Notes: generated by a model not told the origin, from the letters alone. A stretch of DNA of 64,000 bases from Nocardia albiluteola (GCF_018860155.1 NZ_JAHKNI010000004.1:62001-126000); one strand, 5' to 3'. Positions 19,993 through 28,841 are shown, counted from the stretch's first letter. Translations and numbers: made by a program.

Positions 19993-20634
19993 CTAGTGCG
20001 GCGTCGTGGATTTATCCGATTCGGCTGGGCCGAGACCGAGTTCAGTCGCGAGGAGACGGGTGAAGGTCCGCATCCCAGTCACCATGTCGAATTCGGGATC
20101 TAGCAGCCATTGCTGCTCGAGTCCGAGGAAGGTTGCGATGACCAGCGACGCCAGTCCATCGATGTCCGCGTCCTCGGAAATGGAACCGTCTTCGCGGGCC
20201 CGGACGCCCAACTCGATGATGTCCGACCGCATGCGGGCCAGGCGAGCGCGCGACCACTCGGCGGCCGCCTCGGCGTCCGCGCCCGCCGTCAGGCCGCTGA
20301 CGTGTGAGAGCCGGATGGCGTCGCGTTTATCGAGGTTGTGCTCGACGGTGTCGACCATGAAGTCCAGAGCCTGTCGAATGGTCAGGCCCTCGTAGCGGTT
20401 GCCGGTCCGCCCGTCGGCGTCTACACGGTCGCGTTCCTCGAGTACTGCGATGAGCAAGGACCGCTTGTCGGAGAAGTGGTGCAGCACACCGGGTTGTGAC
20501 AACCCGACACGCTTGGCGATCAGGGCGATGGAAGTCCCGGCATAGCCCCGCTCCGCGAAGAGTTCCAAGGCGGCCTGCAGGATTCGTTGCCGAGTGAGGC
20601 GGCCGGTGTGATCGGCCACGAGCGTCCGCGCCAC
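19993..20634 (-). CDS. TetR family transcriptional regulator
   Basis: A 213-residue regulator. The N-terminal TetR helix-turn-helix reads RQRILQAALELFAERGYAGT, then SIALIAKRVGLSQPGVLHHF and SDKRSLLIAVLEERD, which is canonical. Residues 70-213 are the ligand-binding/dimerisation helices. The GTG at 20634 has GGAAAGAGG six bases upstream. It is encoded on the same strand just upstream of the GH2 operon and lies between three copies of one operator-like repeat, so it is the prime candidate regulator of the glycan locus. The inducer would be a sugar or sugar sulfate released from the substrate (inference). Confidence 0.92.
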   Translation of the reverse strand: MARTLVADHTGRLTRQRILQAALELFAERGYAGTSIALIAKRVGLSQPGVLHHFSDKRSLLIAVLEERDRVDADGRTGNRYEGLTIRQALDFMVDTVEHNLDKRDAIRLSHVSGLTAGADAEAAAEWSRARLARMRSDIIELGVRAREDGSISEDADIDGLASLVIATFLGLEQQWLLDPEFDMVTGMRTFTRLLATELGLGPAESDKSTTPH

Positions 20635-20777
20635 GGCGCACCTCTTTCCGGTTGGACAGGGTTCCGACTTTATCAACTTCGCACCATCCTTCCAACGCCT
20701 CCTGAGTATTCGGTAAGCCAGCGCGCCCGTGCTTCGGCCGAGGCACGGGCGCTGCTGTCCGAGGGCTTTCCGGTCGA

Positions 20778-21473
20778 CTATCGCGCCGGAGTGGGGGCGG
20801 GCTGGTTGATGGTGGTGAAGTACTGCGCCGCCGCCATCAGCGCAATGGGTGTGGCGACGAACAGGGTGCCGGCGATGGCTCCGAGCGCGCTCAGCGCCAT
20901 CATGCCGCCGAGGCAGCCGATCGCGGCCGCGGGCAGGAATGCGCCGAACAGGCCGATGATCGCCGCCGCGGCTACCGTCGCGCCCGCGATGCCGCCGAGC
21001 ACGCAGCCGACGGCGGCGCCACCCACCGTTCCGGCGGCGGTGCCGATGCTCGCGCCCATCTGCAAGGTGGTGGCCAGGCGGTTCCAGGCTGTCTGCTCGC
21101 GCTCGTACTCGGACTTCCAGGGCGCCTGGTTCTCGAAAGGCAGTGCTACCGGCTGATATTGGGCGTGCTGCCGATCGAACAGCGGTGTCAGTCGCGCGGT
21201 GCGGCCGGTGATATCGGCCGTGATCGGGAAGACGAAATCGTCCACCCGGAAGGTGAGGTCGGTACCCGCGAGCACGGTGCCATCGGGTGCCTTGATCGTG
21301 AATCTGCCGCCGTCGGACGCCAGGGATCCGGCGTCGGTGGTGATCGTGGTAGCGGTTTCGCTCACCGTCGCGTGGTAGCCGACCTCGCCCGCGCCGGGTT
21401 CGGCGTGCGCGGTGGCGATGGTCGCGGTTGCCGTGGCGACCGCCGCCACCGTGAGAGTGATCGATTTCCTCAT
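20778..21473 (-). CDS. exported protein with C-terminal glycine-rich membrane segments
   Basis: A 231-residue protein with a signal peptide (MRKSITLTVAAVATATATIATAHA), a ~90-residue extracellular beta-rich part (TTITTDAGSLASDGGRF, TDLTFRVDDFVFPITADI) and then long Gly/Ala-rich hydrophobic segments (IGTAAGTVGGAAVGCVLGGIA, ATVAAAAIIGLFGAFLPAAA). Similar proteins of unknown function are common in Nocardia and relatives; I believe they are catalogued as a DUF but cannot confirm the number. AAGGGA lies seven bases before the ATG. The operator candidate at 21595 lies about 120 bp upstream, which ties it to the glycan locus. Confidence 0.78.
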   Translation of the reverse strand: MRKSITLTVAAVATATATIATAHAEPGAGEVGYHATVSETATTITTDAGSLASDGGRFTIKAPDGTVLAGTDLTFRVDDFVFPITADITGRTARLTPLFDRQHAQYQPVALPFENQAPWKSEYEREQTAWNRLATTLQMGASIGTAAGTVGGAAVGCVLGGIAGATVAAAAIIGLFGAFLPAAAIGCLGGMMALSALGAIAGTLFVATPIALMAAAQYFTTINQPAPTPAR

Positions 21474-21594
21474 CGTTGTTTCCCTTGTTACTCGAATCCG
21501 CCGCAACGGACAGATGGATCGCGCGCTCTGCGGTCATGGCCGATTCGGTGTGCCGGGCGTCGCATATCCCGTTCACCGTGGCGCGCGTCACAAG

Positions 21595-21617
21595 CTTACT
21601 TAATGAACGGTAAGTAC
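21595..21617. promoter_or_regulatory. operator candidate B upstream of the exported-protein gene
   Basis: Perfect half sites TACTTA (21597-21602) and TAAGTA (21611-21616) separated by eight bases (ATGAACGG). The spacing is wider than in sites A and C, but the flanking GCTTACTTA is identical to theirs, which supports a shared origin. Confidence 0.55.
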
Positions 21618-21669
21618 GCCAAGGGGTAACCGATGGGAAATCTTTCGAAGCCCTCGATGGGTCAGTGGT

Positions 21670-21900
21670 TCACCACTCCGCCAGCGATCCGTCGTCGGGC
21701 CGCCAGATCGGATTGCGCCAGCGCGGCGCCGACGCCGCCGCTCGCTCGACGGCGACCGGATCGATATCGATGCCGAGTCCCGGCGCGGTCGGCAGGCCCA
21801 CATGGCCGTCTCGATAGCCGAACACCGAGGGGTCGGCGAGGTAGTCCATTAGACCGGAGCCGGTGTTGTAGTGGATGCCGAGACTCTGGGTGGCAGTCGG
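21670..21900 (-). pseudogene. enolase-superfamily dehydratase, C-terminal remnant
   Basis: Read leftward, bases 21900-21670 encode about 76 residues ending in the typical C-terminus of mandelate racemase/galactonate-dehydratase-like enzymes: ATQSLGIHYNTGSGLMDYL, VGLPTAPGLGIDIDP and RWRNPIWRPDDGSLAEW followed by TGA. The frame meets a stop immediately upstream (21901-21903) and the remaining ~300 residues, including the catalytic barrel, are absent. It is a 3' fragment of a sugar-acid dehydratase gene that probably belonged to the glycan locus before a deletion. It cannot make an active enzyme. Confidence 0.8.
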
Positions 21901-21937
21901 TCACTCACGGACCGTGGTGGCCCGCATGTGATGGCGA

Positions 21938-22809
21938 TCAGGTCCAGGGAACCAGCGATGAGTCGAAGTACTGCCATCCCCGGTGCCGCCACCACCGGGA
22001 GTGACCGGCGAGGGCGGCGCGATAGTTCTCCCAGGAGACGGCCGAGTCGAGGGACCAGGCTCGGTCGGCGACTCCGGGCAGGCGCGGGAGCAGCAGGCGG
22101 CCGAGGTCGGCGAAGTCGGTGATCGTTTCCGCCCAGACCGCAGCCTCCACACCCGCGATATCGATGGCGTGCCCGGCGGCGATCGCGGCCGGATCCCATT
22201 CCCAGGACTGGCGAATCGTGCGCGCCTCCTGGCCAGGGTGGCCCAATCGCGACCACACCGCACTGGTCGTCCGTGGCTGTTCGGCGTATCGGCGATCCAG
22301 GTAGGCGAACGAGCTCGGCGAGAGAATGATCGAGGCGGCCTCACCGTTGGCCATCCGGGCGAGATCGTGCTCGGCGCGTTCGAACTCCCCAACGAGCAGG
22401 TCCAGGACCTCGGAGTCCTTCAGTGCCGCCGCGATTGCGGCCAGCGGGGGTTCGGATCCACCGAATCCAGCGCCTCGGCGAGGTTCGACTGCCTCGCCGT
22501 ACTGCCGGAGCGATCGTTCCCCTCGGCGTGTGGCATGGCGGACGGCGGCCGGGATTCGAGATGGAACTCCACCACGTTGTCCGGCGCCGTGGCGCCCGGT
22601 GCGAGCAGGTCGAGCGCTAATCCCGTATCGGAAAAGTACTCGGCTACAAAGCTTTCGGCGATCCGACGGGCCTGCTGCGAGGTGGCGAGCACACCGACTC
22701 CGGGGCCGAGGACGAGCGGGGAGCCGGGGAGAGGTTGAACCGACCATGGAGTCGGAATTACGCCCGACACGCTGTTGCTGCCCGCGACCGGGAATGCTGT
22801 CGAGTTCAC
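21938..22809 (-). pseudogene. GH20 beta-N-acetylhexosaminidase, internally deleted and frameshifted
   Basis: The start frame (GTG at 22809) encodes a GH20 N-terminal domain (GVIPTPWSVQPLPGSPLVL; FVAEYFSDTGLALDLL; NVVEFHLESRPP) and runs to a stop at 22420. A second frame carries the GH20 C-terminus: ASIILSPSSFAYLDRRYAEQ, the TWSWDPA-like SWEWDPAAIAAGHAIDIAG, VEAAVWAETITDF and LLLPRLPGVADRAWSL, ending at 21938. The central barrel with the catalytic Asp-Glu pair, some 200-250 residues, is missing between them. The remnant therefore cannot hydrolyse N-acetylhexosamines, but it shows that the ancestral locus targeted an amino-sugar-containing glycan. Confidence 0.82.
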
Positions 22810-22866
22810 GAGGATCTTTCGCTTTTCCGGTTTTACAGGATTTCCGGTGCGACCCGTTGCCTGGCC

Positions 22867-24501
22867 TCACATGACCTCGACGGTGATTTCCGGGCTCGGC
22901 TCGTAGCCGATGCGCCATGCTCGGACGAACACCGACCGGCCCGGCAGTACTCGGAACGGGTCGGTGTATACGTGCCAGTCGCGACCGTCATCGAGGACGT
23001 CGAGGTGCTCGGCGGCCGGGTCGGGAGCCGCGGCGGATGCCGGATCGACGGTGGTCCAGCCGATCGACGCGCCCGGGGTCGGACACGTCAGGTGTATGTG
23101 TCCGTCCCGCACGGCCGCGGTCGGCGTACTGGTCGTGCGTGAGCCGCCGTTCGGATGCCATTCGTCGAGCAGCCGGTCTTCCTCGATCAGGCCGAGGTCG
23201 CCAACTTCGTTCTGCCAGTTGGTCAGTGCTGCGTCCAGTCGGTCGACCACCCCGGTGTATCGCGGGTCCTCGGCCAGATTGGTCAGTTCGTGTGGATCGA
23301 CGTCGAGGTCATAGAGCTCTCGCTCGGGTTTGCGGGGTGCGATCAGGGCGCGTTGCGGCCCGGTCAGCATGCTGCGTCGCCGGCCGCGGGCGAGTTGCTG
23401 CGCCTCCTTGGATGCCAGGCCGCGCATCTCACGCCAGGTGTCGAGATGGTCGGGATAGTCGCAGTGCTGCATGGGGGAGCGGTCGGGGTGGTAGTTGCGG
23501 ATGTAGCGAAACCTGTTGTCGCGGACCGTGCGAGCCGTGTCCTCCTGCTCGTCCATGCGGTCACGTCCGCCGAACACGTGGGTGCGTGGCCGTGTGGGCG
23601 CGGAGCCGTCGGCCGTCAGGATGGGCTCCCCGTGCATATGTGGCGGAGTCGGCAGCTCACAGGCGGTGAGCATGGTCGGCGCCAGATCCATCAGGCTCAC
23701 CAGATCGGTGCGCACGGTGCCCGGTGCGATCACGCCCGGCCACCGAATGATCAGCGGCTCATGCAGTCCGGCCTCGGAGGCCCAGCGTTTGCCGCCGGGC
23801 ATGCCCGCGCCGTGGTCGCTCCAGAACACCACGATCGTCGACTCGGACAGGCCGTCCTCGTCGAGTTCGCGGAGCAGTTCGCCGACCGTGTAATCCATTT
23901 CGGTGATCAAATCGGCGTAGCGCGCCCACGAGCGGCGGAAGACCGGGGTGTCGGGGTGGTAGGGCGGCACCGGCGCCCGGTCGGGGTCGTGCCGCTGCTC
24001 CGGCGTGACGCGGGAGGTGGTCCGCGCGAATTGCTCTTCGCTCGTATAGATCTGCGATTCGTGGGTCGTCAATCCGTGGAAGGCCGCGAAGAACGGGGTG
24101 TCGTCGCCAGGCCGGTTGCGCCAGTGCGCGCTGGGGCCGCAGTGGTCGAAGACGGTTGGCGGCGTGACCATTTGGAAGTCGGTGAAGAAGTTGTTCGTGG
24201 TGTAGTAACCTGCTGCCCGGAAATACTCGGGCAGCAGGCGCACCTCCGGTGGCGGTATCGCCCGGCTGCGGTGATGCATGGTGCCGATGGCCGTCGGATA
24301 GCAGCCGGTGATGATCGATGATCGCGACGGCGCACACACCGGTGCGGTGGCGAATGCGTTGTCGAACCGAGCGCCCTCGGCGGCCAGCCGGTCGAGGTTC
24401 GGCGTCTGTGCGTATTCGGCTCCGGGCCACACCCCGGCATAACAGCCCAGGTGTGGATTGATGTCGTGAGTCGAAATCCACAGCACGTTCGGTTGCTTCA
24501 C
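22867..24501 (-). CDS. sulfatase (type I), second copy
   Basis: A 544-residue sulfatase. KQPNVLWISTHDINPHLGCY gives the N-terminal metal ligands, APVCAPSRSSIITG near residue 54 is the C-x-P-S-R formylglycine site, and VVFWSDHGAGMPGGKRW is the second metal/substrate block. The C-terminal ~110 residues form an extra beta-rich part (HLTCPTPGASIGWTTVD; WHVYTDPFRVLPGRSVFV). It resembles AtsG/heparan-N-sulfatase-like enzymes more than arylsulfatase A. The GTG start has AGAGG nine bases upstream. No signal peptide is seen. Operator candidate C lies 75 bp upstream, so it is likely co-regulated with the GH2 operon. Confidence 0.92.
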   Translation of the reverse strand: MKQPNVLWISTHDINPHLGCYAGVWPGAEYAQTPNLDRLAAEGARFDNAFATAPVCAPSRSSIITGCYPTAIGTMHHRSRAIPPPEVRLLPEYFRAAGYYTTNNFFTDFQMVTPPTVFDHCGPSAHWRNRPGDDTPFFAAFHGLTTHESQIYTSEEQFARTTSRVTPEQRHDPDRAPVPPYHPDTPVFRRSWARYADLITEMDYTVGELLRELDEDGLSESTIVVFWSDHGAGMPGGKRWASEAGLHEPLIIRWPGVIAPGTVRTDLVSLMDLAPTMLTACELPTPPHMHGEPILTADGSAPTRPRTHVFGGRDRMDEQEDTARTVRDNRFRYIRNYHPDRSPMQHCDYPDHLDTWREMRGLASKEAQQLARGRRRSMLTGPQRALIAPRKPERELYDLDVDPHELTNLAEDPRYTGVVDRLDAALTNWQNEVGDLGLIEEDRLLDEWHPNGGSRTTSTPTAAVRDGHIHLTCPTPGASIGWTTVDPASAAAPDPAAEHLDVLDDGRDWHVYTDPFRVLPGRSVFVRAWRIGYEPSPEITVEVM

Positions 24502-24574
24502 AGGCGCTTGACCTCTCTTCTTCCCCCCGCCTGACCATTGACTTCCGGAGCTGGGTGCGGTGATCACCAAGACT

Positions 24575-24598
24575 AGCTTACCTATTACTAAGTAGGCT
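24575..24598. promoter_or_regulatory. operator candidate C upstream of the second sulfatase
   Basis: Arms AGCTTACCTA and TAAGTAGGCT, 8 of 10 positions complementary, with spacer TTAC. Same half sites and four-base spacing as site A at 19896. Lies 75 bp before the sulfatase GTG. Confidence 0.68.
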
Positions 24599-24800
24599 CA
24601 AGCTCCGGGTCAGCAATGCTCACCGTTCGTGGAGCGAGTTGATGGCGATCTTCAAAGATGCGCAGCCACGAGGGCATCGGCGCCTGGGCGCGCATGTGGT
24701 TGGCCGGTACGTGGCTTTCTGGTGTGAGCCCCGTGAGCAAGGCGAACCGGGAGGGCGCGCATACCGGTGCGACGCTGAAGGCCGCGTCGAACACCGGATC
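24588..24800 (-). pseudogene. sulfatase N-terminal remnant with intact C-x-P-S-R site
   Basis: Leftward from about 24800 the frame reads FDAAFSVAPVCAPSRFALLT then GLTPESHVPANHMRAQAPMP and SWLRIF, which is the sulfatase active-site block and the loop that follows it. Upstream residues do not match the expected TPNLDRL start, and after WLRIF the frame runs into the operator region and stops at 24588. Only about 50 of some 500 residues remain. This is a third, broken sulfatase gene, distinct from the two intact ones. Confidence 0.75.
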
Positions 24801-25066
24801 GCTGACTCCTCGAACCGTCGACCTTCCGAAGGGATCTGACCCGCTGTCCGGAGATCAGTGCGGTCGAAGCGCCGTCGGGCGCAGCGTCGCCGCCAAGCAG
24901 CTGGCGCACTCTCGTGAGGGAATCACCGAGCGGCATGACATACCGTCCCGGACTCATCGGCGGTGCTGAAGTTGGGTTTTGGCGCGGCGACCAGCTGGCG
25001 AACGTTGTGGTGCTGAATTTTTGGTGTTTTTTTGGAAATGGTCCGATCCAGCGGATGGAACGAAGG
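24801..25066. other. degraded junction between glycan locus and tRNA attachment site
   Basis: About 270 bp with no supportable gene. It links the sulfatase remnant to the displaced tRNA-Lys 3' flank. It contains a short T-run (GTTTTTTTGG near 25025). Confidence 0.4.
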
Positions 25067-25100
25067 AAGCCCTTGACCGGCTTTACCTGGTCAAGGGCTT
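25067..25100 (-). terminator. hairpin, ancestral terminator of tRNA-Lys (displaced)
   Basis: AAGCCCTTGACC and GGTCAAGGGCTT form a perfect 12-bp stem with a ten-base loop. Read leftward it lies seven bases beyond the encoded CCA of the tRNA-Lys 3' fragment, the place where a tRNA terminator is expected. The intact tRNA gene now sits 13.5 kb away and lacks this hairpin. Confidence 0.75.
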
Positions 25101-25107
25101 ACTTGTG

Positions 25108-25142
25108 GTGCGCCATCAGGGACTCGAACCCCGAACCCGCTG
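25108..25142 (-). repeat. attachment site (attL/attR), 35-bp copy of the tRNA-Lys 3' end
   Basis: Identical over 35 bp to 38626-38660, which contains the 3' end of the intact tRNA-Lys gene. It covers the 3' side of the anticodon stem, the variable loop, the T arm and the acceptor 3' strand. Outward flank reads GCACCACAAG leftward, so this copy carries an encoded CCA after the discriminator A. It marks the left end of the island. Confidence 0.9.
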
Positions 25143-25499
25143 TTGTGGGTTCAGGGTTTTTCCCGTGTTCACGACCAATCACGGGAGGTCATGCACAGTG
25201 GATCTACCTGCGGCTATGTTGGCTTGTAATGCATGTTCGTTCACCGAGAATCACACGTAGTCACTGTGAAGTGCGCCGTCTCGCTGAAGATCTGCGCGAT
25301 CAGTGCAACCCGGGCGGGTCCGGACGAGGTAAAGCAAACGTTGGTGTGTTTCGGTCGGCATGTGTGCCGATGCGTCGCAGGTTGGTGCCTCCGGCGGGGC
25401 ACTGCGAGCATGGGGCCGGGTCTGACCTGTGGTTTTCAGTAGGGCAGTTGGTGATTGAGGCCGACTACCAGCTATAAACCGACCACATCGGGGCTGAAG
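25143..25499. other. island left end, no gene recognised
   Basis: About 360 bp between the attachment site and the stop of the ArsR-like gene. Open frames are short and without recognisable features. Confidence 0.4.
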
Positions 25500-26519
25500 C
25501 TAGGCGATGCGCACACCACTGTCGAGATCGCCGTCGAGCAGTGCGATGCCCAATGTCGTCGCCTGATGCCGCATCGTATTGCGGTGCCGCCAGCTCTCGA
25601 CGAGCCCGGCCTCGCGCAGTATCGATGCGTGTTCACTGGCCGTCGCGGGTGAAACATTCAGTCGGCGTGCCAGTTCGGTCGTGGTGCAGCCCGCGGCGAT
25701 CTCCTGCAGTGCGGCGGCGCGCGTGCGGCCGACCAGTGCGGTCAGCGCCCCGTTGGTCGCGCGCGGACCCCATGCCGCGGCGAAATCGGCGATATCGCGC
25801 AGCACCGGAACCACCAGCATCCTCGGCGCGTCTTTATCGACGGCGGATTTCAGCAGTTGCGGTCCGGGCCAGATGAACAGCGACGGAATGATGATCAGGC
25901 CACGCCCGTCGAGGTGTTCCGCGTGGGATCCGATCGGGGAGAACACTTCCAGCACGGGCGCCCGCCACCGCGCGAAGGGCGCTAGCCCAGCGAAGAGTCG
26001 TTCGATCCCCTCGGTGGCAATCGTGCGGGCCATCCGTTCTGCCGCCACCTCGAGATACGACTGCATATGCGCCCACCGACCGGCGAACGCTACCGCGTGG
26101 AATGCCTCGACGGCGAGCGCGACATCGCGGCGAGCGGCGCTGTCGCGATCGGACAGGTCCTGCGTCCAGGCGGGGAGCGGGTGGTCGGTCAGTGCGCGCC
26201 GCTGAGCGGTGTGCTCCACCTCGCGGCGGAGTTCGTCGCGGGAGGCCAGCTGCAATGCCTCGATCCCGGCCGACATCGACCGCGCACCGCGGGTCGGAGT
26301 GATCAGGTCGACGAAGTGACACCTGCCTGGAAAGACATCCGCGAGCACGCCGAAATTATCCGGCAGTGCACGCCGCACCTGCCCGCGCCAACCGTCGTAC
26401 AGCGGTGCGTCGGTGCGCTGCACCACCCGGGTGGCCAGCATTGTTTCGGCCATCGCGCCGAGCGGCGCCCCGATCCGGATGCGTGTCAGATCCTCGGGTG
26501 TGCAGTAGATCCGCTTCAT
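25500..26519 (-). CDS. ArsR-type winged-helix regulator with long N-terminal domain
   Basis: A 339-residue protein. Residues 1-245 are an uncharacterised domain found in many actinobacterial regulators (starts MKRIYCTPEDLTRIRI; contains SPIGSHAEHLDGRGLIIIPS and FIWPGP). Residues about 255-325 hold the helix-turn-helix: LVGRTRAAALQEIAAGCTTT, ELARRLNVSPATASEHASIL and REAGLVESWRHRNTMRHQ, matching an ArsR winged helix. Such proteins usually regulate a neighbouring export or metabolic gene, but no partner is evident here. It is the first intact gene inside the island. The ATG at 26519 was chosen because it opens the conserved domain. Confidence 0.85.
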   Translation of the reverse strand: MKRIYCTPEDLTRIRIGAPLGAMAETMLATRVVQRTDAPLYDGWRGQVRRALPDNFGVLADVFPGRCHFVDLITPTRGARSMSAGIEALQLASRDELRREVEHTAQRRALTDHPLPAWTQDLSDRDSAARRDVALAVEAFHAVAFAGRWAHMQSYLEVAAERMARTIATEGIERLFAGLAPFARWRAPVLEVFSPIGSHAEHLDGRGLIIIPSLFIWPGPQLLKSAVDKDAPRMLVVPVLRDIADFAAAWGPRATNGALTALVGRTRAAALQEIAAGCTTTELARRLNVSPATASEHASILREAGLVESWRHRNTMRHQATTLGIALLDGDLDSGVRIA

Positions 26520-26565
26520 ACACCACCCCGCATCGTCGTACCGAGACATCTCACGGTACCCGCGA

Positions 26566-26754
26566 TCACCGCGGACCTCGCATCATCACCGCGAGAACCG
26601 GATCCAAGCGCAGGATCTCATCCGTGGCCGACTGCGTGGCCGACCAGCGAAACCAACTCGGCCACCGCCGTTTCCCCCGCTTGGCCACCACCGCGCCAAC
26701 GCTCAGCCGTCCCAGCACCAGCCCGACAGGCCGCGCCACTACCTCGTTCACCAT
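26566..26754 (-). CDS. small basic hypothetical protein, 62 residues
   Basis: The ATG at 26754 follows CAGGAG with a six-base spacer, a good ribosome binding site, which is the main reason to accept the frame. The protein starts MVNEVVARPVGLVLGRLSVG, has a basic Trp-containing middle (KRGKRRWPSWFRW) and ends VLAVMMRGPR. It ends 46 bp upstream of the ArsR-like start on the same strand, so they may be co-transcribed. Function unknown. Confidence 0.45.
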   Translation of the reverse strand: MVNEVVARPVGLVLGRLSVGAVVAKRGKRRWPSWFRWSATQSATDEILRLDPVLAVMMRGPR

Positions 26755-26775
26755 CGTCGACTCCTGAATACGCAT

Positions 26776-27185
26776 TGTTCAGCAGCCTAGGAATCAGTGA
26801 GCCTGACCTCACCATCTTTCGGTCGTGGCCTAAACACCGTCGATGGCATCGCCTTACCTGCAGCGAGATCCGCGCCGGCCACGCGGCTGCCTTGTCTATG
26901 CGGCTATCGCTTATCTCCGCACGAACCTCTCCACCGCCGCCACTACCGACACGCGGTATTGCGGCTGCACGACAGGCTGGTGCCCCAGCGGTCGGCCGGG
27001 AGGACACGTCGTCATATGTGGGTGTGGCGGTGATTTGCCGTTAGGGTTTCATGCATGTGCGACATAGTTGCTGGCCTGGATGGTCGGGTGAACGTCAGTA
27101 CTTCCGGTTTTCGTGGCAGCACGGTGGGCGGCTACCCCGAACCCACGCGCGGCCGAGGCCGCGGACTCGGTGAACGGTTCTCGCG
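26776..27185. other. intergenic stretch upstream of GH5 gene
   Basis: About 410 bp with no frame I can support. It should contain the promoters for the divergent small protein and GH5 genes. Confidence 0.4.
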
Positions 27186-28610
27186 ATGAGCATCACCTCC
27201 CTGACGGCGCGGTGTCTCGGGGTGGCTGCGGTGTTGCTGGCGTCGGTGACACCCGCCACGGCGACGCCCGTCGCGGCGGGGCCGAGCGCGTCGCCGTTGG
27301 GACACGTGGGCCGCTGGCTCACCGACGACGACGGGCGGGTGATCACCCTGCACGGCGTCAACCTCGTGTACAAGAACCCGCCCTACTTCCCCGCGGCCGG
27401 GGGCTTCGGTGACAGCGACGCCCGATTCCTCGCAGAGCACGGATTCAACGCGGTGCGACTGGGATTCACGTGGAGGTCGGTGGAGCCGCGGCCCGGCGTC
27501 TACGACGAGGGATACGTCGCGCAGATCGAACAGACCCAACAGGTGCTTGCCCGGCACCACATCTACGCCCTCGTCGATTCCCATCAGGATGCGTTCAACA
27601 AGCTGGTCGGCGGGACCTGGAACGGATTCCCCGACTGGGCGGCATTCCCCGACGGACTGCCGGTACAGCCGAATCCGGGCCTGTTCGGAGCCTATGCGCT
27701 CAGCCCGGCACAGAACCGGACGTGGGCCAACTTCTGGCGTGATCACCGGGCATCCGATGGCGTCGGCGTGCAGGAGCACTATGCGGCGATGTGGTCGCAT
27801 GTCGCGCAACGCTTTGCCGGCGAGCGCTACGTGCTGGGCTATGACCTCATCAACGAGCCGTGGCCGGGTAATACGCACCCGACGTGCCTGGTGGACGGTT
27901 GTCCCGAGTTCTCGCGCGACGTGCTCGCGGCCTTCCAGGGCAAGGCGATGCGGGGTATCCGGCAGGTCGACCCCGAGCACCTGCTGTTCTACGAACCGTT
28001 CGTCACCACCGATTTCGGCGCGCCGGTGCACATGCCGAACCCGACCGGCGATACGCGCGCCGGAATGAGCTTCCACGACTACTGCCTCGGGCCGATCCAG
28101 ACATGCCCGGAGAACGGCTTCAAGAGCACTCGCGCCGCCGATACCGTCGGGCTGGTAACCGAATTCGGCGCGACGGAGAATCTGGCGTATTTGGCCCGCG
28201 TCACCGGCAGGCTCGACGACAACATGGCTTCCTGGATGCTGTGGTCCGATACGCAGAATCAGCTGCCGAGTCATCCCCAGCAGCCCCCGACCGGCCCCAA
28301 TCTGATCAGCCCCGCCACCGGCGTCGAGCGTCCGTATCCACAGGCCGTCGCAGGCACCCCGCAGGCATGGCATTACGACTCCGACACCGCAACGTTCACT
28401 CTCCGATACGACACGACCCGCGCCGAGGGAGGCCGACCGTTCGCCGGTGACTCCCGCACCGAGGTATACCTGCCCAGGAGCGACTATCCCAGCGGCTACC
28501 GGGTCGAGGTCCAGGGTGCCGACGTCGTGTCGGCCCCCGATGCCGACCTGCTGGAGCTCAGAACCATTCCCGGCCAGGGCGCCGTGCAACTGACGGTGAC
28601 CCGGCGCTGA
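27186..28610 (+). CDS. secreted GH5 glycoside hydrolase, endoglycoceramidase-like
   Basis: A 474-residue secreted enzyme. A signal peptide (hydrophobic LGVAAVLLASVTPATA) is followed by a GH5 barrel: VITLHGVNLVYKNPPYFPA, FLAEHGFNAVRLGFTWRSVE, YALVDSHQDAFNK, acid/base Glu in GYDLINEPWPG, a SFHDYCLGP strand and the nucleophile Glu in GLVTEFGATEN. A C-terminal beta-sandwich follows (residues about 370-474). The HQDAFN and NLVYKNPPY blocks are typical of endoglycoceramidases, which release the glycan from glycosphingolipids such as those of animal membranes. This would make it a host-lipid-directed enzyme; other GH5 substrates remain possible. Confidence 0.88.
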   Translation: MSITSLTARCLGVAAVLLASVTPATATPVAAGPSASPLGHVGRWLTDDDGRVITLHGVNLVYKNPPYFPAAGGFGDSDARFLAEHGFNAVRLGFTWRSVEPRPGVYDEGYVAQIEQTQQVLARHHIYALVDSHQDAFNKLVGGTWNGFPDWAAFPDGLPVQPNPGLFGAYALSPAQNRTWANFWRDHRASDGVGVQEHYAAMWSHVAQRFAGERYVLGYDLINEPWPGNTHPTCLVDGCPEFSRDVLAAFQGKAMRGIRQVDPEHLLFYEPFVTTDFGAPVHMPNPTGDTRAGMSFHDYCLGPIQTCPENGFKSTRAADTVGLVTEFGATENLAYLARVTGRLDDNMASWMLWSDTQNQLPSHPQQPPTGPNLISPATGVERPYPQAVAGTPQAWHYDSDTATFTLRYDTTRAEGGRPFAGDSRTEVYLPRSDYPSGYRVEVQGADVVSAPDADLLELRTIPGQGAVQLTVTRR

Positions 28611-28623
28611 TGCATCACTGCGA

Positions 28624-28840
28624 TCAGCGGGCGGTGAAGCCGCCGTCGATCTCCAGGGCCGCGCCGGTGACGAAGCCGGCTTCGTCGCTGAGGAGGTAGG
28701 CGCAGAAGGAGGCGATCTCTTCTGGGTTGGCGATGCGACCGATGGGGTGCGGGGCGGCGACGGCGGCCTCGCCCTCCGGGGTCGCGCCCATCGAATTACG
28801 GAAGGCCGGGGTGTCCACCGCGCCGGAAGCGAGGGCGTTG
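28624..28840 (-). pseudogene. SDR oxidoreductase, C-terminal fragment
   Basis: The last ~72 residues of a classical short-chain dehydrogenase: NALASGAVDTPAFRNSMG, HPIGRIANPEEIASFCAYLL and SDEAGFVTGAALEIDGGFTAR with its stop at 28624. The Rossmann fold and the Tyr-Lys catalytic pair are absent, because the reading frame is cut at about 28840, where a serine-recombinase fragment on the other strand begins. This is a truncated gene created by an insertion or deletion event, not a functional enzyme. Confidence 0.85.
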
Positions 28841-28841
28841 G

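Noticed and set aside
25108..25142. A second tRNA-Lys gene
   Set aside because: Only the 3' half is present; the D arm, anticodon loop and 5' acceptor strand are missing.
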